34,518 nt of DNA from Acidobacteriota bacterium (GTDB lineage Bacteria; Acidobacteriota; G020349885), in contig CP070701.1 of NCBI GenBank assembly GCA_020349885.1, positions 2,364,100 through 2,398,617 of the forward strand, given 5' to 3'. Every line of letters begins with the position of its first letter. Positions within the stretch are counted from its first letter, which is position 1. The notes below the pieces were generated by a model. It was not told the origin of the DNA. It searched no databases and worked only from the letters and a program-made list of their open reading frames with translations. A program made the position numbers and the translations under genes. Below, one piece after another: positions 1 to 8,430 of this stretch.

Positions 1-935
1 CAGGTACCGCGCTGTCCGTAATCGTCACGCTGTACGTGTCGCTCGCCGTCACCGTGATCGCCGCCGTCGTCTCGCCGCCCGGCGCCCACAGGTACGTGAA
101 CGGAGGCGTACCCGTCGCCGAGCTCGCCACCAGGTCAACGCTTCCGCCCTCGCAGAACGCCGTCGGCCCGCTCGGCGTTATCACCGCCGTCGGAGCCGGA
201 TTCACCGTCACCGCTTCGTTCGCAGACATGTCCACGCACGCAGGCACCGCGCTGTCCGTCATCTCCACGCTGTAGTTACCCGTCGCCGTCGCCGTGTAGG
301 TCGCGTTGGTCCCGCCTGGGATTGGGGCAGCGCCAGCATACCACTGGTACGTGAACGGAGGCGTCCCGGTCGCCGAGCTCGCCACCAGGTCAACGCTCCC
401 GCCCTCGCAGAACGTCGTCGGCCCGCCCGGTGTTATCACCGCCGTCGGGTTCGGATTCACCGTCACCACCTCGCCCGCCGACGTGTCCACGCACGCAGGT
501 ACCGCGCTGTCCGTAATCGTCACGCTGTACGTGTCGCTCGCCGTCACCGTGATCGCCGCCGTCGTCTCGCCGCCCGGCGCCCACAGGTACGTGAACGGAG
601 GCGTCCCGGTCGCCGAGCTCGCCGTCAGGTCAACGCTGCCGCCCTCGCAGAACGCCGTCGGCCCGCTCGGCGTTATCACCGCCGTCGGGTTCGGATTCAC
701 CGTCACCATGATCGAGTTCGTCGTCTCCGTGTCGCCGCAGCCCGGATCGCCATCCGTCACCTCGCAGTAATAATCCCCGGTCGCCGCCGCCACGTAGCTC
801 GAGGCGGTCTCGCCGGCGAGGAGTCCGCCTACCACCTCGTACCACTGGTACGTGAACGGTCCGATGCCGTCGTGCATGGCCGTCAGGGTCACCGAGCCGC
901 CGTCACAGAACGTCGTCGGGCCGCCTGCCGTCGCC
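1..935 (-). repeat. Tandem Ig-like repeat-coding array, alternating A/B units
   Basis: This is part of the giant gene. About four units of 80-85 codons each begin near CEGGSVDL (the outermost is CDGGSVTL) and contain GTPPFTY and ITDSAVPACVD or close variants. Two unit types alternate. The A type carries APGGETTAAITV (near 3-125 and 499-620) and the B type carries YAGAAPIPGG (near 250-400). The two A units are almost identical at the DNA level over about 120 bases, which implies recent duplication or gene conversion. The array continues off the left edge, so the copy number is unknown. Confidence 0.85.
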
Positions 936-3900
936 GTCGCGCTCGTGATGCAGACGCATTCCACGAGATTGCAGGTATAAAGCAGGAAATTCTCGAGGAT
1001 GGTCGACTTCCCTGCGTCCCAACCATGTTCAAGCGTCTGCGTCGAGACGACGACTTTGCCGCATCCAAACTGCCATTCCTGCGCCACTGGCTCCCCGGCG
1101 TTGGCACCGTCGTCCTCAAGGATGGTCTTGGCGGCTACGGGATACATGTCGATGTAAGCGTGCGTGCTCGCACTCCACGAATCGAGCTCAGTGCCCGTAT
1201 CCGTAATGAGATTCGGGGTGTTTACAATGGGATGCTCCGGGTCTACAATGCCCACGGCGTCAGAAAGAACCCGGTAAATGGAAAAATCTCCCGGGAAGAT
1301 GTAGTTATTGACCGCGCCGGTGTTCTCCGCCGCGTGCATCTCGAATATGCCGCCCGTCGAAACCCATGACTCGAACCACGCTTTGTTCGCCACCAGAGCG
1401 TCGTAAAAGGCCAGCGACTGGACGGACGGTATGACCACCTTGTCGAAAGGCGACAGATCCACCACGCCCATATCGGCCGAAGAGAATATCGTGAACGGGA
1501 TTCCGTTGGCCGTCAGGACGTCCTGATTCGACGTATAGCCCCACGGGTTGCTGTTTTGGAAAATGGCCACGTTGCTCGGCCCCGGCGGCGTGTAGCGGCC
1601 GCCCGTGTCCTTATAGCTTGGTGCCACCGTCGTCCCATAGCCGCCCCACACGACGAACTCGGCTCCCGTCCAGACGCCTCCACGGCCGCGGTAGCGCTCG
1701 GTGGGCGCGTCGAGAACCGCCGTCGGCACCCACGAGTTGCTTGAAGGATCGTAGCGTCCGCCCGTGTTCGTGTAGGGAGACCAGCCGCCCCAGACAATCA
1801 TCTCCCTGCCCGTCCACACCGCGGAGTGGTAGTCGCGCACCGAGGGAGCGCCGACCGTCGTGGTTCCCCCTCCGGTCCACGCATCCAGTAAGGGATTGTA
1901 GCGCCCGCCCGTGTTCGTGCGGCCGGTGGCGCTTCCGTAGCCGCCCCAGACAATCATCTCCGTGCCCGTCCACACCGCCGTGTGGTGTCGGCGGCCCGTG
2001 GGGGCCCCTATCGTGCTGGTCACCGCCCAGCCGCCCGTCGAGGGATTGTACCGCGCGCCGTCGTTTTTGTAGGTGGGCGCCGTCGAGCTGTAGCCGCCCC
2101 AGACGATCATCTCCGCTCCCGTCCATACCGCGGAGTGATAGCGGCGCCCCGCGATGGGCGCGGTGATCGATGTCCAGAGGCCCGTCGAGGGATTGTAGCT
2201 CGCGCCGTCGGCGAGGTAGCCAAACGTGGTGCACATCGGCGGATTGTTGTAACCGTAGCCGCCCCAGACGATCATCTCCGTTCCCGTCCACACCGCCGTG
2301 TGGAAGTAGCGGCCGCAGATGGGCGCGGCGGGAAGCGGCGTCCAGACGCCCGTCGAGGGATCGTAGCTCGCGCCGTCGGCATAATAGCTTCCGCTATACC
2401 CGCCCCAGATAATCAGCTCCGTGCCCGTCCACACCGCCGTGTGGTCGCGGCGCCCCGCGAGCGGCGCCGTGGGAATGGGCACCCAGGTATCGTACTCCGG
2501 GTTATAGCGCACGCCGTCGTTCTTGTACGTGGGGCTGCTTCCATTACCACCCCAGACGAACATCCCCTCAATCTCCGGCGCCCACGTTTCCGTGTGGAAG
2601 CGGCGGCCCTGGGGAGGGCTGAACTTCTTATGGATGACGACCGGTTGCGCCGCGCTGTTCCGCGCCACCACCGTGGTTTCCCCCGTGCTAAAACTCAAGC
2701 TCCCGTTCCCGGCCAAATAAGGCGTGGTCACGCCCGCGGCCACCGGGTCGGCGGGGGCCACGACATCAACATTGCCCCCGGTGTCCAACGAGCCGCTAAT
2801 GCTCATAAGTCCCGACCGGTTGAAAATTTCCCACGTGCCGCCGCTCCCCCAGTTATGGTCGCACAGCACCACGACGCCGCCGCCGTTTACGAAGCGCTGC
2901 AGGTCCCTGGCCCAGGCCGCGCCGATGGCTCGAAGCTGGTCAATGCCCGCGTTCTCCTGCTCCGGAATAAGGAGCACGTCCTTTCCCGGAAGGAGGTCGT
3001 CGAGCTGCCCGTAGTCGGAGAATTCCGTGTTGACATAATCGGTAGAAACCGAGTTGATAGCCGCGAGGGTGTTCAGGTATTCGCCCCCGGGCACGTTGTC
3101 CGAGTACTGTATGTAAGAGAGCATCTGGACGGGGCTGGCCGTGGAGAGGAACACGGCGTTTCCGGCGATCCTGTTCTGGTCGGGATTGCTTGCAAAGTAG
3201 TCGTGGCCGATGAGCACGGCGTGCCCCGTGTTCGTCTGGAGGAAGGTCGGCTCCCACTCGCCCAGCGAGCAGACCGCATACACGCCGATGGTGCCCGAGC
3301 CGCTTCCGCCGCAGCCGTTCGAATCCGTTATCGTTACGCTATAGTTGTACGTGCCGGGGGAAGCATAGGCGTATGTGGGATCTTGAAGCGTGGAAGTACC
3401 TATGCCGTCGTCAAAGTCCCAGAAAAAAGTGTAGGGCGGCGTTCCGCCCGAGGGATTCGCGGCAAACTGCACGACCTGCCACACCTCCACGGGGTCTGGA
3501 AAGTCCGTGGGCGAGGCGATTGGATCCACGACGGTGACGGTGCATACCGTGCCGGGTCCCCAAACTTTCGGGATGTAGCCGCATGAGTCGGTCACCTGGA
3601 GCGTGACGGCGTAGACGCCCGGGGAGGGATAGGTGTACGTCGGGTTGGCCGCCGAGGAGGTGGCGCCGTTGCCGAAGTTCCACAGGTAGTCATAAGGCGG
3701 CGTCCCGCCCGAGACGCCCGCTATGAACGAAGCGGAATCGCCCAGGCACACGTTCGTCACGCTGCACACGGGCACGACCGAGAGGTCCGGGCACGGCACG
3801 TAGCCCTCGCAGGTGGTAACCCGCACGTCGTCCACCATCCAGCCGGTGAAGTTGTTCACGACGCCGTCTCCGTCGTTAAAGCGGAAGCGAATCTGGATGT

Positions 3901-6900
3901 CGGATCCCGCGTAGGCGCTCAGGTCAATGTCGCCGGAGTTGAGCCAAATGTCGCTGTCGTCGCAAAGCTCTCCGGTTCCGAGCGGATCCAGCAGCCCTCC
4001 CATAAGCGGAAACCACAAAACTCCGTCCGTAGAGATCTCCACGTAGGCGTTATCGTAAGGGCAGTCGTTACCGCACAAAAACCCACACTCCGTTTCCTTT
4101 CGGAACCAGAAATCAAGGGCCGCGCCCTGCGCCAGGTTGGAGATAACCGGGCTGACGAGGCTTCCGCGTGTAACAACGCCGCCGTGTTCGTACGTGCACG
4201 ATGGAATCGCGAATTCGTCACCGAAGTACCAGCTCGTCGAGGGCGATTTGTAGGCGGGCGAGCACGTCGGCTCAATGATCTGGTGCCAGAGATTGTCCGG
4301 GTCCGGCGGAACGGGCGGGTCGAGCGTCCACCCGCCGACGCCGCCCTCCATGTCCTCGAAGAAGGTGGCCACCGTCACCGTGAAGGTGTCCGTCCACGAG
4401 CCTTCGGCGGCTAGGATGTCGAGCGTGAAATCGAGCACCGTTCCGCACGGCACGGCCGGATGCACCTGCACCTGGAAGTGCGGCGCAATCGAGGTGCCGA
4501 AGCCCGAAGCGGGAATGTTGGGATAGTAGGCCGTGCTGTCCAGGATGGTGACGCCCGGCTCCGTCGTGCTCAAAGCGGCTTTTGGGTCGGTGGCGCCGGC
4601 AAACCAGCTCGGGTTTTCGAGCGTGACCCACAGGAAATTCGTCTCGCCCGGATTGAAGAGGCCGTTCATGTTGCCGCCCGAGTCGTCCACGAAGTGGCTG
4701 TCGTAGCGGAGGAACGGCGCGGCGGGGTTGCAGACCACGGATTCGCACCCCGGCATGTAGAGCACGAAATTTTCGAAAACGAGCGGGCCATCGGCGGTCC
4801 ACGAGGCCGGGATCGTCTGCGTGGTAACGACCACCGCTCCTGCGCCGAAGAACCACTCCATCGCCACGGGCTGTCCGGGATTGGCACCGTCGTCTTCAAG
4901 GATTGTCTTGGCGGCTACGGGATACATGTCGATGTAAGCGTGCGTGCTAGAATTCCACCCGTCCAGCCCCGCGTCCGTGATGGGATTCGGGGTGTTTACA
5001 ATGGGATGCGCGGGGTCTGTTATCGCTACCAAATCCGGTGGATCAGACAGTACCCAGAAAGTTGAGAAATCCCCCGGATAAACGTAAGAATCCAGCGATG
5101 ATCCCACGTTGTTCGCCGCATGCATCTCGAACACTCCCCCCGCCGAGATCCACGCCTCGAACCACGCCTTGTTCGCGACGAGCGCGTCGTAGAAGGGCTG
5201 GTCTTGATTGCCGGTGATGATGACCTTATTGTAAGGCGAAAGATCCACTAAGCCCATGTCGGTTGAACCGAAGACCGAGTAAGGGATTCCGTAGGCGGTG
5301 AGAATGTCGGCGGCGGAAGGGGGCCCCCACCAGTTTGCGACGTCCTCAAAAACCGCCACGTTCGTCGGCGACCCAAAGTCGTCCGCCACCTCCACCACCT
5401 CGCCCGCCGAGAAATTGAAGCAGGGATTTCCGACGCCGTCGTCATAAAATAGCTCGAGCCTGAGGTCAATGGGCGTCCCGCAGGGCACCGCCGAGTCGAC
5501 CGTGAATTCGAAGGGCGTGGACGGCGGCGCGCTCGTTCCTCCCGGAATGTTCGGCGGGTACGAGGCGACGGGTATCGTAACGATCACGCCCGGCGTGGTG
5601 GTGCTCAGCGTGCCGTTTACGTTGAAGGCGTCCTGCACGCCGCTGTTCTTCACCTCGGGCCAGATGCGCACCGTCTCGCCGGGGTTCACGTTCCCGTCGA
5701 AGTTGCCGCAGTCGATGAGCGTGTGGCTCTGGTAGCCGAGGTAGGGAGTGAGCGCCACCCAGTGCGTGAGCACGTCGTTCCCTCCAGACCCTTGCAGGAA
5801 ACTGAGGCGGTACTGGAAATAATCCATGCTGTCCGAGAGCGGGATATCTATACTCATGCTGGAGGTGAGCGGCGTATAATTCCCCCACATCGAGCCGGAC
5901 AGCAGGTCCACAGAGCGGTACTGTATCTCCGCCCAGGCGGGCCCGAAAAGCTCGTAGTACCAGAGCAGGGTCGCGAGATTCACGTTTCCGCCGAAGTCGA
6001 GGATGGGCGACTCGTAGGAGCCGCAGTAGGCGTAGCCGCAAGGAGGACAGTCTCCCGGGCAGTTAATGGAGTTTTCTCCTGGATCGCAGATGCCGTCGCC
6101 GCAGAACATCGCGCCGCACGGGCCGCAGTCGATATCGCAGTTGGAACAATTCTCGGCGGGAGCGCTACAGCACCCGTCGCCGCAGGGGACGACCATCGTG
6201 CCTCTTTGCACGTCCGGCGAAGGCCCTCCTCCCACGATGCCCCCGATGACGAACAGGTCCTTCATGAGGCTTCCCTTGGGGCCGGCCATGACCGCCACAT
6301 GCCGAAAGTACTCCGTAGGCAGGGAGGCGTCGGACACCCAGGGAGAAGAAATATTGCCGTCCGGCGCAAACAAATTCATCGAGACCTCATTGAATCCCGG
6401 GCCCGTGCCTCCTACCACCCACGGCCTGCCGTAGGACGTGACGGCGCGCGTGTAATACACTGGAAACGGCAGCGGATCCGGGAGAACTTCCCAGCCGGCG
6501 AGGGAGCCGTCGTCGTTGATTATCGTCGAATGCACGGTCTGGACGAGGGCGAAGCTCCAGCCGCCGAAGGTAAAGAGGCGTCCGCAGGAGGCCGCCGCGG
6601 CGTGCTCATAAAGGACAGGCGTGGGGGGGTTTGGGAGGGACGGCTCAAAAACGAACGGCGGCAAGTCGCCGTTTATGTCCGGGCGCGTCCTCTCCACCGT
6701 ATTGAGGTAGACTGAACCGTTATATCCGCCGATGACGTAGATCTCGCCCCGGTACGCCACGGCCCGGTGCCCGGTGCGGGGGGTGTTCATGGAGCCGACC
6801 AGTGCCCATGCCCCGAGCGTCGGCGTGCCCCCAGCGTCCCATTGGATGGGGGCGCGGTAGACCCCCGCCGTGGGGGGGCCTCCCTGACTTCCCCCGATGG

Positions 6901-7345
6901 CATACACCCAGTCTCCCACCACCACCGCCTCGAGCTGATAGAGCGGCACCGGAAGCGGGGGGGCCTCGTTCCACGGGCCCAGGTCTCCCGCGTTGTCGAC
7001 GTCGCTGTAGAGGACGGCATTCGTCGGGCCGAAGGGCCCGACTCCGCCGAGGACGAAGACGCGGTTTCCCACCACGACGCCGGCCGCCCAATAAAGCGGC
7101 CACACTCCAAAGGAGGGATGCACGAGCGGAGCCTGGGGGACCCACGCCTGGATGTCGCGGACCTGCGCGAGCGCGACCTCGCCGTCCACGTTGAGCTGCG
7201 TCGCCGTGTTGTCGAACGTGCCGGGAGCGAAATCCTCCTCGGTCGTGTGGCGCAGGGGGAGGGGATCCTGCGCGTACACCGCCACCGGACTCGCCAGGAG
7301 CCCCGCTATAAGCCAAATACCAAGCTGTCGTGTTTTTTGTCGCAT
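1..7345 (-). CDS. Giant modular exported surface protein, 3' end outside window
   Basis: One open frame runs from the ATG at 7345 to the window edge (at least 2448 residues); the frame was confirmed at about a dozen sites. A good ribosome site (GGAAGGG) precedes the ATG. Residues 1-25 form a signal peptide ending VYA before QD. Then, in order: six kelch-like blades (about 40-380, GG motifs such as VYAIGG); a Cys-rich segment with CGDGICDPGE (about 385-440); two NPGET (CARDB-like) domains (about 540-640 and 870-985); a module (about 661-867); a MAM-like domain ending VDDVRV (about 990-1175); two PKD domains with SGGTPPY (about 1190-1350); a GATase/ThuA-like module (about 1355-1580); seven blades with WTGTEMIVWGG (about 1582-1920); a second copy of the 661-867 module (about 1924-2130); then CEGG-type Ig-like repeats to the edge. 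It is likely a secreted or cell-surface protein in adhesion or glycan binding. No catalytic site was identified, and the anchor or sorting domain would lie outside the window. Confidence 0.9.
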   Translation of the reverse strand, partial: MRQKTRQLGIWLIAGLLASPVAVYAQDPLPLRHTTEEDFAPGTFDNTATQLNVDGEVALAQVRDIQAWVPQAPLVHPSFGVWPLYWAAGVVVGNRVFVLGGVGPFGPTNAVLYSDVDNAGDLGPWNEAPPLPVPLYQLEAVVVGDWVYAIGGSQGGPPTAGVYRAPIQWDAGGTPTLGAWALVGSMNTPRTGHRAVAYRGEIYVIGGYNGSVYLNTVERTRPDINGDLPPFVFEPSLPNPPTPVLYEHAAAASCGRLFTFGGWSFALVQTVHSTIINDDGSLAGWEVLPDPLPFPVYYTRAVTSYGRPWVVGGTGPGFNEVSMNLFAPDGNISSPWVSDASLPTEYFRHVAVMAGPKGSLMKDLFVIGGIVGGGPSPDVQRGTMVVPCGDGCCSAPAENCSNCDIDCGPCGAMFCGDGICDPGENSINCPGDCPPCGYAYCGSYESPILDFGGNVNLATLLWYYELFGPAWAEIQYRSVDLLSGSMWGNYTPLTSSMSIDIPLSDSMDYFQYRLSFLQGSGGNDVLTHWVALTPYLGYQSHTLIDCGNFDGNVNPGETVRIWPEVKNSGVQDAFNVNGTLSTTTPGVIVTIPVASYPPNIPGGTSAPPSTPFEFTVDSAVPCGTPIDLRLELFYDDGVGNPCFNFSAGEVVEVADDFGSPTNVAVFEDVANWWGPPSAADILTAYGIPYSVFGSTDMGLVDLSPYNKVIITGNQDQPFYDALVANKAWFEAWISAGGVFEMHAANNVGSSLDSYVYPGDFSTFWVLSDPPDLVAITDPAHPIVNTPNPITDAGLDGWNSSTHAYIDMYPVAAKTILEDDGANPGQPVAMEWFFGAGAVVVTTQTIPASWTADGPLVFENFVLYMPGCESVVCNPAAPFLRYDSHFVDDSGGNMNGLFNPGETNFLWVTLENPSWFAGATDPKAALSTTEPGVTILDSTAYYPNIPASGFGTSIAPHFQVQVHPAVPCGTVLDFTLDILAAEGSWTDTFTVTVATFFEDMEGGVGGWTLDPPVPPDPDNLWHQIIEPTCSPAYKSPSTSWYFGDEFAIPSCTYEHGGVVTRGSLVSPVISNLAQGAALDFWFRKETECGFLCGNDCPYDNAYVEISTDGVLWFPLMGGLLDPLGTGELCDDSDIWLNSGDIDLSAYAGSDIQIRFRFNDGDGVVNNFTGWMVDDVRVTTCEGYVPCPDLSVVPVCSVTNVCLGDSASFIAGVSGGTPPYDYLWNFGNGATSSAANPTYTYPSPGVYAVTLQVTDSCGYIPKVWGPGTVCTVTVVDPIASPTDFPDPVEVWQVVQFAANPSGGTPPYTFFWDFDDGIGTSTLQDPTYAYASPGTYNYSVTITDSNGCGGSGSGTIGVYAVCSLGEWEPTFLQTNTGHAVLIGHDYFASNPDQNRIAGNAVFLSTASPVQMLSYIQYSDNVPGGEYLNTLAAINSVSTDYVNTEFSDYGQLDDLLPGKDVLLIPEQENAGIDQLRAIGAAWARDLQRFVNGGGVVVLCDHNWGSGGTWEIFNRSGLMSISGSLDTGGNVDVVAPADPVAAGVTTPYLAGNGSLSFSTGETTVVARNSAAQPVVIHKKFSPPQGRRFHTETWAPEIEGMFVWGGNGSSPTYKNDGVRYNPEYDTWVPIPTAPLAGRRDHTAVWTGTELIIWGGYSGSYYADGASYDPSTGVWTPLPAAPICGRYFHTAVWTGTEMIVWGGYGYNNPPMCTTFGYLADGASYNPSTGLWTSITAPIAGRRYHSAVWTGAEMIVWGGYSSTAPTYKNDGARYNPSTGGWAVTSTIGAPTGRRHHTAVWTGTEMIVWGGYGSATGRTNTGGRYNPLLDAWTGGGTTTVGAPSVRDYHSAVWTGREMIVWGGWSPYTNTGGRYDPSSNSWVPTAVLDAPTERYRGRGGVWTGAEFVVWGGYGTTVAPSYKDTGGRYTPPGPSNVAIFQNSNPWGYTSNQDVLTANGIPFTIFSSADMGVVDLSPFDKVVIPSVQSLAFYDALVANKAWFESWVSTGGIFEMHAAENTGAVNNYIFPGDFSIYRVLSDAVGIVDPEHPIVNTPNLITDTGTELDSWSASTHAYIDMYPVAAKTILEDDGANAGEPVAQEWQFGCGKVVVSTQTLEHGWDAGKSTILENFLLYTCNLVECVCITSATATAGGPTTFCDGGSVTLTAMHDGIGPFTYQWYEVVGGLLAGETASSYVAAATGDYYCEVTDGDPGCGDTETTNSIMVTVNPNPTAVITPSGPTAFCEGGSVDLTASSATGTPPFTYLWAPGGETTAAITVTASDTYSVTITDSAVPACVDTSAGEVVTVNPNPTAVITPGGPTTFCEGGSVDLVASSATGTPPFTYQWYAGAAPIPGGTNATYTATATGNYSVEMTDSAVPACVDMSANEAVTVNPAPTAVITPSGPTAFCEGGSVDLVASSATGTPPFTYLWAPGGETTAAITVTASDTYSVTITDSAVP
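955..1575 (-). repeat. Second copy of duplicated ~207-residue module inside giant gene
   Basis: This encodes a module that starts NVAIFQNSNPWG and contains DMGVVDLSPFDKVVI, YDALVANKAWFE and STHAYIDMYPVAAKTILEDDGAN. The same module occurs at 4745-5365. Around 1104-1170 the DNA is nearly identical to 4884-4950, with only a couple of mismatches. The fold looks like an alpha/beta GATase or flavodoxin-like domain (alternating hydrophobic strands and glycines). That is a guess, and no catalytic motif is recognised. Confidence 0.8.
4745..5365 (-). repeat. First copy of duplicated ~207-residue module inside giant gene
   Basis: This is the counterpart of 955-1575, starting NVAVFEDVANWWG and containing DMGLVDLSPYNKVII, YDALVANKAWFEAW and STHAYIDMYPVAAKTILEDDG. 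Here it is flanked by NPGET-type domains on both sides. The other copy lies between the second propeller and the Ig-like repeats, so the module moved as a unit. Confidence 0.8.
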
Positions 7346-7563
7346 ATTGTCACCCTTCCTCTCTCCCATAAATGTAGAAACACATTATTTCACCTGAAAA
7401 AACGATAGCACCAGGGGAGATGTTTGTCTGTGATGTGAATCACCTTTTCGTTTTTTCTAAGAAGGCGGCAGATATGGAGAATTTCGCTTTTGCCGGCCGG
7501 AAAAACCGCTGCAGAAGACAGCGCCCCGTCTCCGGCGCTCCCTTACGTCACCGCCGGTCTTAT
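7346..7563. other. Intergenic region between two minus-strand genes
   Basis: These 218 bases carry the upstream region of the giant gene. The half near the gene is AT-richer (7360-7460). A perfect 6-bp inverted repeat AGCGCC/GGCGCT with an 8-base loop lies at 7520-7539, just downstream of the membrane-protein stop. It has no immediate T-run on the minus strand (a short T5 comes about 14 bases later), so it is at best a weak terminator. No small gene was recognised. Confidence 0.5.
7429..7444. promoter_or_regulatory. CRP/FNR-family-like palindrome upstream of giant gene
   Basis: TGTGA-N6-TCACC matches the classical CRP half-site arrangement TGTGA-N6-TCACA at nine of ten positions. It is centred about 90 bases upstream of the ATG at 7345, a reasonable place for an activator site. 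It is a single occurrence and no CRP-family regulator gene is in the window, so it may be chance. Confidence 0.35.
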
Positions 7564-8337
7564 CTAGTGGACCCCCGCCCCCCGGAGAAGCCACTCGCGC
7601 CAGAGAGGGGCGAGCGCGGCCTTGAGCGCGACATCGAGCGCAAGGAGCGCGGCGGCCCAGAGGATGCGTCCGCGGTGCGCCTTCCACGGCCCGCCGGTCC
7701 CGGACGGAAGCGCCCGGCCGCAGAGTTTTTCGTAGACGAGGGAGGCGACGACGACGCCCAGGAGGACAAAGGCCGCCATGCGAAAAAGCGACCACGGATG
7801 CCACGCAAGAAGCGCCGCGAGGCCCTTGTGCTCGGCCGCGAGAATCACGCTTCCCGCGTAGAACGCCATGTAATCCACCAAAAGAACGCCCATCAAGAGC
7901 CCCAGGACGCTGCAGGAGAGAACGCTGAGGGCGAGGAACGCGCCGACGTGAAGAAGGTGCTGCGGGATGAATCGGGCCGGATCACCCTCCGCGCCTTCGC
8001 CGGTTTCGATCCAGTGAAACATTTCCTCCTTGTAGGCCGCGCCGTGGAAGACGGCGCTCTCGGCGCGCTCCGGAAACAGGCACACCCAGAGGACCATGAA
8101 GAATCCAAGCGCATAGGCCCATACAAGAAGAACCCCTGCGGCCCGCCGCGCCTCCTCCTTTCGAAGGAAATGAAAAAGAATCGCAAGGGGTGCGATCAAA
8201 TTAAGCGCGGCCAAAAGCAGCGGCCGCCCCGAGGCGACGCCCAGAAGCGACAGGGCCGCCGTGGCCCCGATGGAAACGGCGTAAAATAAAGCGTGCTTCT
8301 TGAGGCGTGGCTGGAAAAAACTCGCCATGGCCTGCAT
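7564..8337 (-). CDS. Polytopic membrane protein, unknown function
   Basis: A 257-residue integral membrane protein. I read about seven hydrophobic segments, including HALFYAVSIGATAALSL, LLLAALNLIAPLAILF, VLLVWAYALGFFMVLW, SVLSCSVLGLLMGVLL and FVLLGVVVASLVY. A soluble acidic loop lies between segments three and four. The ATG at 8337 is chosen because AGGAG lies 4 bases upstream (8342-8346). The frame stays open further upstream but without a better start. No family was recognised and no catalytic motif is seen. The gene is divergent from the glutamate-cysteine ligase gene with about 90 bases between starts, so the two may share a control region. Confidence 0.75.
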   Translation of the reverse strand: MQAMASFFQPRLKKHALFYAVSIGATAALSLLGVASGRPLLLAALNLIAPLAILFHFLRKEEARRAAGVLLVWAYALGFFMVLWVCLFPERAESAVFHGAAYKEEMFHWIETGEGAEGDPARFIPQHLLHVGAFLALSVLSCSVLGLLMGVLLVDYMAFYAGSVILAAEHKGLAALLAWHPWSLFRMAAFVLLGVVVASLVYEKLCGRALPSGTGGPWKAHRGRILWAAALLALDVALKAALAPLWREWLLRGAGVH

Positions 8338-8373
8338 TATACTCCTGTTTTTCAATCGCTTGTTTGCGCCGTG

Positions 8374-8382
8374 TGATATACT
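8374..8382 (+). promoter_or_regulatory. Extended -10 promoter candidate for gshA-type gene
   Basis: TGA followed by TATACT (8377-8382) fits an extended -10 element (TGn-TATAAT, 5 of 6 in the hexamer). No convincing -35 lies at 16-18 bases, which extended -10 promoters tolerate. The predicted transcript would start near 8389, upstream of both candidate start codons of the next gene. Confidence 0.45.
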
Positions 8383-8430
8383 TAACGCGCACTCCATACC
8401 TCGAAGGTGATTCTGACGCAATATTTTGAA

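Noticed and set aside
3310-3335. tRNA T-arm-like motif GTTCGAATCC
   Set aside because: It lies in frame inside a PKD domain of the giant gene (codes DSNGCGG on the minus strand), and no acceptor stem or anticodon arm surrounds it.
1982-3586. 534-codon plus-strand frame within the giant gene
   Set aside because: The minus strand codes for clear kelch, PKD and GATase-like domains in one continuous frame; this is its Arg-rich shadow.
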